From NCBI GenBank assembly GCA_001767455.1, contig MELC01000005.1, positions 100,645 through 135,744 of the forward strand: a stretch of DNA of 35,100 nucleotides. The letters run 5' to 3'. Both the position numbers and the translations under genes were made by a program. How positions within the stretch are numbered: position 1 is the first letter of the stretch; every line of letters begins with the position of its first letter. Of the stretch, positions 15,803 to 23,671 are shown in pieces. This stretch comes from Acidobacteria bacterium RIFCSPLOWO2_12_FULL_66_21. GTDB lineage: Bacteria; Acidobacteriota; Vicinamibacteria; Vicinamibacterales; 2-12-FULL-66-21. Below the pieces are notes generated by a model. It was not told the origin of the DNA and ran no database searches. It worked only from the letters and a program-made list of their open reading frames with translations.

Positions 15803-16786
15803 ATGCTCATCAGGAAACCCGGCGAAATCCCTCCGTCCGAGATCACCGACGAGCGGCTGTACGTCCGCCGGCGTGAGTTCATGCGTCTGGCCGGCGCGGC
15901 CGCGGTTGCCACGGCCGCGGCGCCGCTCGTCGCGTGCGGCAGCGAGGCGGCGACGGAAGCGCCCGCGCCGGGCGGACCGGTGGAGCAGAGCCCGCTCGCC
16001 GGCTACAAGCCGCGCGTCGTCACGACCGACGAGAAGCTGAACACGTTCCAGGAAATCACCGGCTACAACAACTTCTACGAGTTCGGCCTCGACAAGGACG
16101 ATCCGCAGCGTTACGCGGGGCGGATGAAGACGAGCCCCTGGACGGTGAAGATCGACGGCCTCTGCAACAAGCCGGCTGACTACCATCTGGAGGATCTCAT
16201 CAGGCCCCACGCGCTCGAGGAGCGGATCTACCGGCTCCGCTGCGTGGAGGCGTGGTCGATGGTCGTTCCGTGGATCGGCATTCCGCTCGGCGAGGTGATC
16301 AAGCGGGCGGAGCCCGCCTCGAAGGCGACCTTCGTCGAATTCACGACGCTGCTGCGCCCTTCTGAAATGCCGGGGCAGCAGACCGACGCGCTGCAGTGGC
16401 CGTACAAAGAGGGGCTGCGCATGGACGAAGCCATGCACCCGCTGACGATTCTCGCCGTCGGCCTGTACGGAAAGACGCTGATGAACCAGAACGGCGCGCC
16501 GATCCGGCTCGTGGTCCCGTGGAAGTACGGATTCAAGAGCATCAAGTCGATCGTCCGCATCCGCTTCGCCGACCGGCAGCCGCACACGGCATGGAACGAC
16601 GCGAACCCGGGCGAGTACGGCTTCTACTCGAACGTGAATCCCGAGGTCGATCACCCGCGCTGGAGCCAGGCGACCGAACGCCGCATCCCCGGCTACTTCA
16701 AGAGCCACCGCACGCTCGCGTTCAACGGCTACGGCGACCAGGTCGCCTCGCTGTACGCCGGAATGGATCTCAGGAAGTACTACTGA
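15803..16786 (+). CDS. msrP: Protein-methionine-sulfoxide reductase catalytic subunit MsrP
   Basis: MsrP (YedY) is a periplasmic molybdopterin enzyme that repairs oxidised methionines in envelope proteins with electrons from MsrQ. The 327-residue product has a twin-arginine signal ([19 protein letters not shown]), then the conserved [14 protein letters not shown], and [15 protein letters not shown] with the molybdenum-liganding cysteine, and [14 protein letters not shown]. It spans the full family length. ATG 15803 is the first start before the signal. Its partner gene msrQ lies about 2.2 kb downstream, separated by a PadR gene and a broken permease, although msrP and msrQ are normally adjacent. 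Confidence 0.97.
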   Translation: MLIRKPGEIPPSEITDERLYVRRREFMRLAGAAAVATAAAPLVACGSEAATEAPAPGGPVEQSPLAGYKPRVVTTDEKLNTFQEITGYNNFYEFGLDKDDPQRYAGRMKTSPWTVKIDGLCNKPADYHLEDLIRPHALEERIYRLRCVEAWSMVVPWIGIPLGEVIKRAEPASKATFVEFTTLLRPSEMPGQQTDALQWPYKEGLRMDEAMHPLTILAVGLYGKTLMNQNGAPIRLVVPWKYGFKSIKSIVRIRFADRQPHTAWNDANPGEYGFYSNVNPEVDHPRWSQATERRIPGYFKSHRTLAFNGYGDQVASLYAGMDLRKYY

Positions 16787-16800
16787 TCCGCCATCGGCTC

Positions 16801-16830
16801 TTGCTTCCTATTATACTAATTCATATAATA
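16801..16830 (+). promoter_or_regulatory. Strong sigma-70-type promoter and likely PadR operator
   Basis: TTGCTT (16801-16806) and TATAAT (16824-16829) are separated by 17 bp, a near-consensus promoter in an otherwise GC-rich region. The -10 is part of a perfect inverted repeat, TATTATA (16809-16815) and TATAATA (16824-16830), a good PadR-type operator. The GTG of the PadR gene lies 8 bp after the -10, so the transcript would start at or very near the start codon and be leaderless. Confidence 0.75.
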
Positions 16831-16837
16831 CCTCCCC

Positions 16838-17182
16838 GTGACGGAGACGGCGCTGAAGACGCCCTGGTACTACATCCTGCTGGCGCTCGCCGGAGGCGAC
16901 CGGCACGGGCAGTCGATCGCCCGCGAGGTCCTCGGCCTGAGCGACGGACGCGTGCGCCTCTGGCCGGCGACGCTCTACCGCGCGATCGAGACGCTCGAGC
17001 GCCGGGGGTGGATCGAGGAACTCGCCGATCCGCGCCGGCCGCCGGACGAGAGCGAGCGCAAGCGGTTCTACCGCCTGACGCGCACCGGACGCGCGGTGAT
17101 GGCGGCCGAGACCGAGCGTCTGGCCGGTGTCGTCCGCCTCGCGCGCTCGCGCGTGAAGCCGCGGACGGTAGAGGGCCGCTGA
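16838..17182 (+). CDS. PadR family transcriptional regulator
   Basis: This 114-residue protein is a winged-helix PadR regulator: ILLALAGGDRHGQSIAREVL, then RLWPATLYRAIETLERRGWIEEL (recognition helix and wing), RFYRLTRTGRAVMAAE, and a short C-terminal helix. In Acidobacteriota such genes commonly precede ADOP permease genes, as here, where the permease start codon follows the PadR stop directly. GTG 16838 is the start because the promoter -10 box ends 8 bp upstream, leaving no room for a leader. It probably represses its own promoter through the TATTATA/TATAATA repeat. The ligand is unknown. Confidence 0.9.
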   Translation: MTETALKTPWYYILLALAGGDRHGQSIAREVLGLSDGRVRLWPATLYRAIETLERRGWIEELADPRRPPDESERKRFYRLTRTGRAVMAAETERLAGVVRLARSRVKPRTVEGR

Positions 17183-18951
17183 ATGTCGCGCCTGGCGCCG
17201 GCGGCCTACCGCGCGTTGTTGTCGATCGCTCCGCGCCGCCTGCGCCGCAGGTACGGGCCGGACATGGTGGCGGTGTTCGCCGACGCGCTCGCCGACGCGG
17301 CCGACGCCGGCGCGCGGGCCGTTGCGGTCGCCTGGCTCCGCGCCTTCGCCGATCTCCTCTCGGCCCGGATTCGAGAGCCCATTGACCGGCGCGACCCGTC
17401 GCCCGGGCCCGCCGAGAGGGAGGTCGTCATGCTCAGCACGGACCTGAGGTACACGTTCCGCTGGCTCGGCCGCGAGAAGTTCTCCACGTCGCTGGTCGTC
17501 GGGATGCTGGCGCTCGGCATCGCGGCCAATGTCGTGGTCTTCAGCCTCGTCGACGGGCTGTTCCTTCGGCCGTTCCCGTTCCGCCAGCCCGAGCGGCTCG
17601 TGTACATCAACGAGACCGCGCCGCGCTGGAATCTCGACGTTGTCGGCGTGAACTACCCCGACTTCGTCCAGTGGCGCCAGCACGTCACGCTGTTCGATGC
17701 GATCGCCGCGTGGGACGAAGTCAGCTTCAACGTGTCGGACGGGAACACGGCCGAGCGCATCGACGGCGCGACCGTGACCTACGACTTTCCGATCGCGCTC
17801 GGCATCGCGCCCGTGCGTGGCCGGATGTTCACTCCAGAGGAGGATCGGCCGAAGGCCCCGCCGGTCGTGCTCATCGGCCAGGCGCTGTGGCGCCAGCGCT
17901 ACAGCTCCGATCCGAACGTGCTCGGGCGCACGTTGAGGCTGAACGGCGTCGCGCACGAAATCATCGGCGTGCTGCCGAAGGCGGCGGAATTCCCGGCGCG
18001 TATCCAGCTCTGGGTGCCGCTGGCCGGGGATCCGGCGCAGCCGGGGCAGAGCTACGGCCTGAGCGGCGTCGGCCGGCTGAAGCCGGGCGTCAGCGCCGAA
18101 GACGGCGAGAAGGACCTCCTGCGCGCGCATCAGGCCATCTGGGAGGCGCGCGACAAGGAGAAGATCGTGTCGCCGTACGCCCATCCCCTGCGGCAGGAGT
18201 TCGCGCGCAACTTCAAGGCGCAGGCGCGGGCGCTCCTCGTGGCGACCAGCATCCTGATGATCGTCGCCTGCGCGAATGTCGCGAGCGTGATGCTCGCCCG
18301 GGCGCTTGCCCGGCGGCGTGAGATCGCGATCCGCCTGGCGGTCGGCGCCAGCCGCGCGCGGCTCGCACAGCAGCTTCTGGTCGAGAACCTCGTGTTGTCC
18401 GCGCTCGGAGGCACCGTCGGGCTGCTGCTGGGTATGTGGGCGCTGCGGGCGCTCGTCGCGGCGGCGGGCGACCAGGTGCCGCCCTGGGCGACTTTCACGC
18501 TCGACTGGCGCATCGCCGTCTTCACGGTGCTGCTCGCCGTCGCCACGGCGCTGCTCTTCGGCTGGGCACCCGCCTTCCACGCCATTCGAGGCAGCCTGCG
18601 GGGGGCCCTGCACGAGGCCGGCACGGGAACGACCGCCACGCCCGGTGCGCGGCGGACGCTGTCGTTTCTCGTCGGCGCCGAGTTCGCGCTGGCGGCCATA
18701 CTGCTCGTGTGCGGCGGGCTCCTGCTGCGCGCCTACGATCGCGTTCAGCGCGTCGATCCGGGCTTCCGGCTCGAACGCGTCCTGACGTTCTCGCTCTCCC
18801 TTCCGCAGGCGACCTACTCGTGTCGCCGCACGACGGCACCGTGCTCGCGTGGGCCGTGGGACTCCTGCTGCTGTTCGCGGCAGGAGCCAACGCGCTGCCC
18901 GCCCGGCACGCGGCGCGGGTCGATCCGATGACGTCGCTCAGGGCGGAGTGA
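17183..18951 (+). pseudogene. ADOP-type MacB/FtsX permease, internally deleted
   Basis: The first part reads as an acidobacterial duplicated orphan permease: an N-terminal prefix domain (RRRYGPDMVAVFADAL), then MLSTDLRYTFRWLGREKFSTSLVVGMLALGIAANVVVF, a MacB periplasmic domain and FtsX membrane segments (ACANVASVMLARALARRREIAIRLAVGASR), up to TFSLSLPQATYS. Near 18815 the frame shifts and the sequence jumps to a typical ADOP end (LPARHAARVDPMTSLRAE, stop 18949-18951). Full-length ADOPs have about 800-880 residues, so most of the second half, some 250 residues, is missing. The remaining frame runs to a stop at 18931 with an aberrant tail. It is probably non-functional. Confidence 0.85.
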
Positions 18952-18952
18952 A

Positions 18953-19579
18953 ATGCACGCTCGACCGGCACTCCCAAAGGTGATCAAGTCCGTCGTGTTC
19001 GTGGCGGCTCTCGTGCCCGCGGCGGCGCTCGTCGCACGGGCTCTCAAGGGCACGCTCGGCGTGAATCCGGCCGAGACCCTGCAGCTTCAGACCGGCATCT
19101 GGGCGCTGCGGTTCCTGCTGCTCACGCTGGCCGTCACGCCGCTGCGGCGCGTGACCGGATGGCATCGCGTCATCCAGTACCGGCGCATGCTGGGGCTCTT
19201 CGCGTTCTTCTATGCCACGGCGCACTTCCTGACCTACCTGGTCCTCGATCAGTTCTTTGCCTTCGATCTCATGGTGAAGGATGTGGTGAAGCGCCCGTTC
19301 ATCACGGCGGGCATGGTCGCGTTCCTGCTGATGATTCCGCTGGCGCTCACGTCCACCAGGGGATGGATCCGGCGGCTGGGGCGGCGCTGGCAGGCGCTCC
19401 ATCGCCTCATCTATCTGAGCGGCATCGCCGCGGCCGTGCATTTCGTCTGGAAGGTGAAGGTCGCGATGGGCGAACCGGTCTACTACGCGGCCATTCTGGC
19501 GGTGCTGCTCGCCGCGCGCGTGTGGTGGTGGCGCAGCCGCCGCCAGCGCGCGACGTCCCCTCGACCCGCGACCACCTGA
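18953..19579 (+). CDS. msrQ: Protein-methionine-sulfoxide reductase heme-binding subunit MsrQ
   Basis: MsrQ is the inner-membrane b-type cytochrome that passes electrons from the quinone pool or flavin reductase to MsrP. The 208-residue protein has about six membrane segments and family motifs: GIWALRFLLLTLAVTPLRRVTG, YRRMLGLFAFFYATAHFLTYLVLD with a heme-ligand histidine, and WQALHRLIYLSGIAAAVHFVWKVK with two further histidines. ATG 18953 starts one base after the permease remnant's stop. It is separated from msrP by the PadR/permease insertion, so its expression may now depend on the PadR promoter. Confidence 0.96.
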   Translation: MHARPALPKVIKSVVFVAALVPAAALVARALKGTLGVNPAETLQLQTGIWALRFLLLTLAVTPLRRVTGWHRVIQYRRMLGLFAFFYATAHFLTYLVLDQFFAFDLMVKDVVKRPFITAGMVAFLLMIPLALTSTRGWIRRLGRRWQALHRLIYLSGIAAAVHFVWKVKVAMGEPVYYAAILAVLLAARVWWWRSRRQRATSPRPATT

Positions 19580-19595
19580 GCAGAACAGCGAGTTC

Positions 19596-19630
19596 TCCAG
19601 TTTCCGGTTCCCAGCTTCCAGCTTCAGCCC
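19596..19630 (+). repeat. Degenerate GTTCCCA/GCTTCCA heptamer array
   Basis: Units GTTTCCG, GTTCCCA, GCTTCCA and GCTTCAG follow each other with a period of seven, starting about 18 bp after the msrQ stop. The rest of the interval to 19799 has no gene; an upstream AT-rich stretch near 19690-19735 could hold the promoter of the radical SAM gene, but I see no good match. Confidence 0.6.
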
Positions 19631-19799
19631 GGGTCATCCATGGCTGCCCACTCGGCGCCGCAGGGGACCCGTCAGGGAGGCAATTGGCCAATTCACTGGA
19701 ATTCTTGGGGATTTCGCCCGATCGGTGGCTATGCTGGTGCGGGGTCATCCTCTCGTGGCCGAGGTGCGCCGAACGCGGGTGACCGGGTGCCGGAGGCAT

Positions 19800-21899
19800 A
19801 TGCACAAGCCGATCAAGTACGTCGAGAAGGGAATCACCTACCTGGCCCACGGTGCGTGGGCGGTACTCGACACCTATAACCGGGCCGTCAAGCCGGGGCA
19901 GCCGTTCGTGCCCCGCTGGTCCGAGAAGCCGATCCTCAAGTCCTGGGAGAAAGTGAAGCCGCCGCTCGGCTGGCCGCGCGAGACCGACTCGCTCTGTCCG
20001 GTGTGCGTGCGCGAGGCGCGCCAGGCGATCGTGGACGGCAAGCGCGACTACACCATCCTGCTCACCGAGAAGGTGGGGGAGATCAAGGCGCAGATCATCG
20101 AGCGCGACGGCAAGATCCTGATGGTGAAGGACTGCCCGCAGCACGGGCACTTCGAAGACGTGATGGCGATGGACACCGCCTTCTTCAAGCACCTGGAGGA
20201 CTCGTTCCCGGGCAGCGACATCCGCGCCCACAACGACGAGAAGCTGCACAACCACGGCAGCAGCACGATCAAGTACGGCCGCGGCGCGGTGCTGACGATC
20301 GACCTGACGAACCGCTGCAACATGATGTGCGACCCCTGCTTCATGGACGCCAACCAGGTCGGCTTCGTCCACGAGCTGTCCTGGGACGACATCAAGACGA
20401 TGCTCGACAACGCCATCTCGATCAAGCCGCGCCGGCAGATGTCGGTGCAGTTCTCGGGGGGCGAGCCGACGATGTCGCCGTACTTCCTCGACGCGGTCCG
20501 CTACTCGAAGCAGGTCGGGTACAGCAGCGTGCAGGCGGCCACCAACGGCATCGAGTTCGCCAAGAGCCCCGAGTTCGCGCGGGCGGCGGCCAAGGCGGGC
20601 CTGCGGTACGCGTACCTCCAGTTCGACGGGATCGGCAACGCGGCCAACTCGCACCGCCTCGTGGGCAATCTCTTCGACGTCAAGCTGCGCGCCATCGAAA
20701 ACCTCTGGTCCGCCGGCGTCGACATCGTCCCGGTCGTGACGATCGTCAACGGGGTGAACAACGAGCAGGTCGGCCGGATCATCCAGTTCGCGCTCGACAA
20801 CCCGCGCAAGATCAACTTCCTGTCGTTCCAGCCGGTGTCCTTCACCGGGCGCGATGAGGAGGTGACGCCGGAGCGGCGCGCGGCGCAGCGCTACACGCTG
20901 TCGCACCTCGCGCACGACGTGAAGAGCCAGGTGGGCATCGGCGAGCCGGTGCGCGACTGGTTCCCGATCTCGTTCATGGGCACCTTCACCGACTGGGCGG
21001 ACCTCGTCCACGGTCCGGGGGCCGAGTGGGGGAACCTGACGTGCGGCTGCCACCCGAACTGCGGGATTGGCATGGCGGTGATGATCGACAAGGAAACGAA
21101 GGAGGCGGCGCCCGTCACCGCCTTCCTGCACGCCGATCAGTTCGCGAAGGACGTCCGGAAGGTCAACGACGCCGGGCGCGGCAGGTTCCTCTCGGTGCTC
21201 GGCATGTCGCTGGCGCTGGCGCGCAACTACGATCCGTTCAAGGCGCCGACGCACTTCCGGATCGTCGACTTCATGAAGAAGTTCGACAAGACGTTCGGCG
21301 CGACCGGCCACGACTACGGCAAGGTGACGATCGACCGCACCGAGAAGGACATTGAGAAGCGCCGCGCCGACCGCTGGAATTTCCTGTTCATCGCGGGCAT
21401 GTGGTTCCAGGATCTGTTCAACTACGACTTCCGCCGCACCGAGCGCTGCATCATCCCGTACGCGACGCAGGAAGGGGAGATCAGCTTCTGCGCGTACAAC
21501 ACGGGCATCGGCTGGCGGAACATCATCGAGAAGATGCACATGACGGCCACGCTCACGAAGTGGTACGAGGAGCACGGCCGCCACGAGATCTTCGCCGGCG
21601 GCAAGAGCGTCGCGCTGCCCACGACGGAACACAGCCTCGTGCTGGATGCGGAAGCCGTCGCGGCGGGCAAACAGATGGACCTCGACGAAGCGGGCATCGC
21701 CAAGACCGCGCGCGAGGAGAAGCTGCGCGCCCGCGCCGCCGCGAAGAAGCAGGCGGAAGAGGACGCGCGCATGGCCGCGCTCTACCGGCAGCACGTGCTG
21801 AAAGAGGCGCCGGCCGAGCCGGTCATCCAGATCAAGGGCCTGGGCGGCAAGAAGAAGGACTCGGTGCAGGAAGTCCTGCACGACACGCCCAAACAGTAA
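19800..21899 (+). CDS. MJ0619-like radical SAM protein (tetraether/membrane-spanning lipid synthase family)
   Basis: This 699-residue enzyme has a radical SAM core with the cluster ligands C173, C177 and C180 in RCNMMCDPCFMD, followed by SGGEPT. An N-terminal CPVC at 66-69 and a later CPQHGHF motif form the metal-binding lead region of MJ0619-like proteins. C415, C417 and C421 (CGCHPNC) and a further CIIPY...FCAYNTG segment look like extra iron-sulfur sites. The archaeal relative Tes couples lipid tails to make tetraethers, and acidobacterial relatives have been linked to membrane-spanning lipids. The C-terminal 100 residues are a charged helical tail. ATG 19800 has GGAGG close upstream. The lipid role is inferred. 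Confidence 0.88.
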   Translation: MHKPIKYVEKGITYLAHGAWAVLDTYNRAVKPGQPFVPRWSEKPILKSWEKVKPPLGWPRETDSLCPVCVREARQAIVDGKRDYTILLTEKVGEIKAQIIERDGKILMVKDCPQHGHFEDVMAMDTAFFKHLEDSFPGSDIRAHNDEKLHNHGSSTIKYGRGAVLTIDLTNRCNMMCDPCFMDANQVGFVHELSWDDIKTMLDNAISIKPRRQMSVQFSGGEPTMSPYFLDAVRYSKQVGYSSVQAATNGIEFAKSPEFARAAAKAGLRYAYLQFDGIGNAANSHRLVGNLFDVKLRAIENLWSAGVDIVPVVTIVNGVNNEQVGRIIQFALDNPRKINFLSFQPVSFTGRDEEVTPERRAAQRYTLSHLAHDVKSQVGIGEPVRDWFPISFMGTFTDWADLVHGPGAEWGNLTCGCHPNCGIGMAVMIDKETKEAAPVTAFLHADQFAKDVRKVNDAGRGRFLSVLGMSLALARNYDPFKAPTHFRIVDFMKKFDKTFGATGHDYGKVTIDRTEKDIEKRRADRWNFLFIAGMWFQDLFNYDFRRTERCIIPYATQEGEISFCAYNTGIGWRNIIEKMHMTATLTKWYEEHGRHEIFAGGKSVALPTTEHSLVLDAEAVAAGKQMDLDEAGIAKTAREEKLRARAAAKKQAEEDARMAALYRQHVLKEAPAEPVIQIKGLGGKKKDSVQEVLHDTPKQ

Positions 21900-21903
21900 C
21901 CTG

Positions 21904-21937
21904 TAGCGCAGCCCGTAGCGCAGCCCTTTAGGGCTGC
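21904..21937 (+). repeat. Direct repeat GTAGCGCAGCCC ending in a stem-loop
   Basis: GTAGCGCAGCCC occurs twice in tandem, and the second copy folds with TTTA and GGGCTG into a six-base-pair stem. It sits a few bases after the radical SAM stop and just before the terminator. Confidence 0.6.
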
Positions 21938-21949
21938 CGTGAAGTCGTC

Positions 21950-21986
21950 GGCCGCGGGGAATTTTTCCGCGGCCGTTTTCTTTTTG
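21950..21986 (+). terminator. Intrinsic terminator after radical SAM gene
   Basis: A perfect GGCCGCGG...CCGCGGCC stem (21950-21957 with 21967-21974) is followed by GTTTTCTTTTT, a classic rho-independent terminator. It separates the radical SAM gene from ferritin. Confidence 0.92.
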
Positions 21987-22025
21987 ATGATAATGGGGGT
22001 GAAGCCCTATGAGGAGGAGTGAGAC

Positions 22026-22514
22026 GTGCTAATCAGTCGGAAGCTTGCCGCCGCCTTCAACGAACAAATCGGCCACGAACTGGGCGCCGAACTCCAGTAC
22101 CTGGCGATCGCCGCCTATTTCGACCGGCGCCACCTGAAGCTCCTGTCCAAGCTCTTCTTCGCGCAGGCCGACGAGGAGAAGCAGCACGCCCTGAAGTTCG
22201 TGCACTACATCCTCGACACGCAGGGCGACCTGCAGATTCCCGCGATTCCGGCGCCGAAGCCGACCTTTGCCTCCGCGGAGGAGGCCGCCGCGGCGGCCCT
22301 CAAATGGGAGGAAGAGGTCACCGGCCAGATCAACAAGCTGATGGCCCAGGCCGTGGAGGAGACCGACTACATGGCGCAGAGCTTCCTGCAGTGGTTCATC
22401 GACGAGCAGCTCGAGGAAGTCGTCAAGATGGACCGCCTCCTCAGCATCATCCGCCAGTCAGGCGAAAGAAACCTGCTGATGGTCGAGGCCTACCTCGTGC
22501 ACGTCGAGCAGTAG
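22026..22514 (+). CDS. Non-heme ferritin
   Basis: The 162-residue protein is a ferritin-like four-helix bundle that stores iron as a mineral after oxidising it at a di-iron site. Visible ligand regions are E in GHELGAELQYL (helix A), E and H in ADEEKQHALKF (helix B) and EETDYMAQSFLQWFIDEQLEE (helices C and D). The start is GTG 22026, fixed by AGGAGGAG at 22012-22019. It lies between a strong terminator and the convergent sugar-binding protein gene, whose stop is only 3 bp away, so it is probably monocistronic. Confidence 0.95.
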   Translation: MLISRKLAAAFNEQIGHELGAELQYLAIAAYFDRRHLKLLSKLFFAQADEEKQHALKFVHYILDTQGDLQIPAIPAPKPTFASAEEAAAAALKWEEEVTGQINKLMAQAVEETDYMAQSFLQWFIDEQLEEVVKMDRLLSIIRQSGERNLLMVEAYLVHVEQ

Positions 22515-22517
22515 CCC

Positions 22518-23492
22518 CTACTTCCCCGCGACCAGCTTGTTCCACTGCTCCACGTATGCGTCGACGTTGTCCTTCGTGACGACGTCGACGCCGGAGTCGA
22601 TCATCGGCGACGGCGGCATCCTGCCGTTCTTGATGTCGTGCAGCAGCCTGACCGTCTCGCTGCCCCAGCCGAAGTACTTCTGTCCGAGCAGCACCTGCAC
22701 CTTGCCGTCCTTGAGCAGGTCGGGCGCCGGCGGGTTCGTGTCGAACGAGATGACCTTCGTCTTCGACGGATCGACCGCGGCGAGCGCGTTGCGCGTGAAC
22801 ACGGGCCACCCGCCCACTGAGATCCACGCGCCGAGGTCCGGGTAGCGGCGCGTGCCGGTCGAAATGATCTCGCCGCAGCGGAGCGCATCCTCCTTGATGT
22901 CGTACACCTCGACGATCTGCATTCCGGGGCTCTTCGCCAGGACGTCCTTGACGCCGTCGAGCCGCAGCTGCAGGTTCGTCGCGCCGAAGCTGGTGATAAT
23001 CGCGACCTTGCCGTTGCCGCCGAGCATCTTGACCGCCTGCTCGCCCATGATTTGCCCCGACTTGAAATCGTCGACGCCGTAGAACGCCATCCGCCTCGAC
23101 TTCGGCGCGTCGGAGTCCCACGTCACGACCGGAATGCCCGCGTCGATGGCCCGGTTGATCGTGTCGGTCAGGAAGTCGCCGTTCAGCGCGGAGATCGCGA
23201 TCCCATCGACGCGCTGCGTGATGTACGACTCGAGGATCTCCTTCTGCTTGAGCTGGTCGGCGCTCGCCGGCGCGTTCCACAGCACCTCGACGTCTCCGAG
23301 CCTTGCCGCTTCGCGCTCGGCGCCCACCTTCGCGTAGTTGAAGACGGTGATGTCGAGCGCCTTCGGGATCACGGCGAAGCGCAGCTTCTTCTTTGCCGGC
23401 GCGCCGCCGTCGGCCGCAGGCGGTTCCTTCTTTCCGCAGCCGGCCACGGCAACGGCGAAGCACATCATCAATACAAGGCTGATTCGTTTCAT
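22518..23492 (-). CDS. Sugar ABC transporter substrate-binding lipoprotein (RbsB-like)
   Basis: The 324-residue product has a lipobox (AVAVAGCGKKE) and a type-I periplasmic binding fold of the RbsB/XylF group: FAVIPKALDITVFNYAKVG, then QRVDGIAISALNGDFLTDTINRAIDAGIPVVTWDSDAP, GGNGKVAIITSFGATN, and CGEIISTGTRR. It should capture a pentose or hexose and pass it to the permease. GAGGA before ATG 23492 supports the start. It is the last gene of the ATPase-permease-binding protein operon, reached after a 179-bp gap of stem-loops and repeats that could give it separate mRNA stability. The exact sugar is not predictable. Confidence 0.92.
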   Translation of the reverse strand: MKRISLVLMMCFAVAVAGCGKKEPPAADGGAPAKKKLRFAVIPKALDITVFNYAKVGAEREAARLGDVEVLWNAPASADQLKQKEILESYITQRVDGIAISALNGDFLTDTINRAIDAGIPVVTWDSDAPKSRRMAFYGVDDFKSGQIMGEQAVKMLGGNGKVAIITSFGATNLQLRLDGVKDVLAKSPGMQIVEVYDIKEDALRCGEIISTGTRRYPDLGAWISVGGWPVFTRNALAAVDPSKTKVISFDTNPPAPDLLKDGKVQVLLGQKYFGWGSETVRLLHDIKNGRMPPSPMIDSGVDVVTKDNVDAYVEQWNKLVAGK

Positions 23493-23514
23493 GTGTCCTC
23501 TTCGTTTATTACTG

Positions 23515-23670
23515 CGCGTGGGGCCCCACCCCCACGCGCTCTCGCTCGGCGGCGCCGCTCTGCGGCGCTCCACTCCGTCGCCTCGCTCGGGCCGCAGGCG
23601 CTTCGCGAGCCGCCCGCCTTCGCGCTTCGGCGGGCCAGGCGAGCAACGAGCAACGAGCAACGAGCAACGG
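23515..23670 (+). repeat. Stem-loops and GAGCAAC heptamers between permease and binding-protein genes
   Basis: From left to right the gap holds a GCGTGGGG...CCCCACGC stem-loop, a GC-rich palindrome, the composite palindrome CCGCCTTCGCGCTTCGGCGG with the linker GGCCAGGCGAG, and four GAGCAAC heptamers ending 2 bp before the permease stop. In mRNA these hairpins lie between the two transporter genes, where such structures often stabilise one segment of the message. Confidence 0.75.
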
Positions 23671-23671
23671 C

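Noticed and set aside
19407-21881. 824-aa minus-strand frame opposite the radical SAM gene
   Set aside because: The plus-strand frame has all expected cysteine motifs; the minus frame has only low-complexity Arg/Asp/Leu text.
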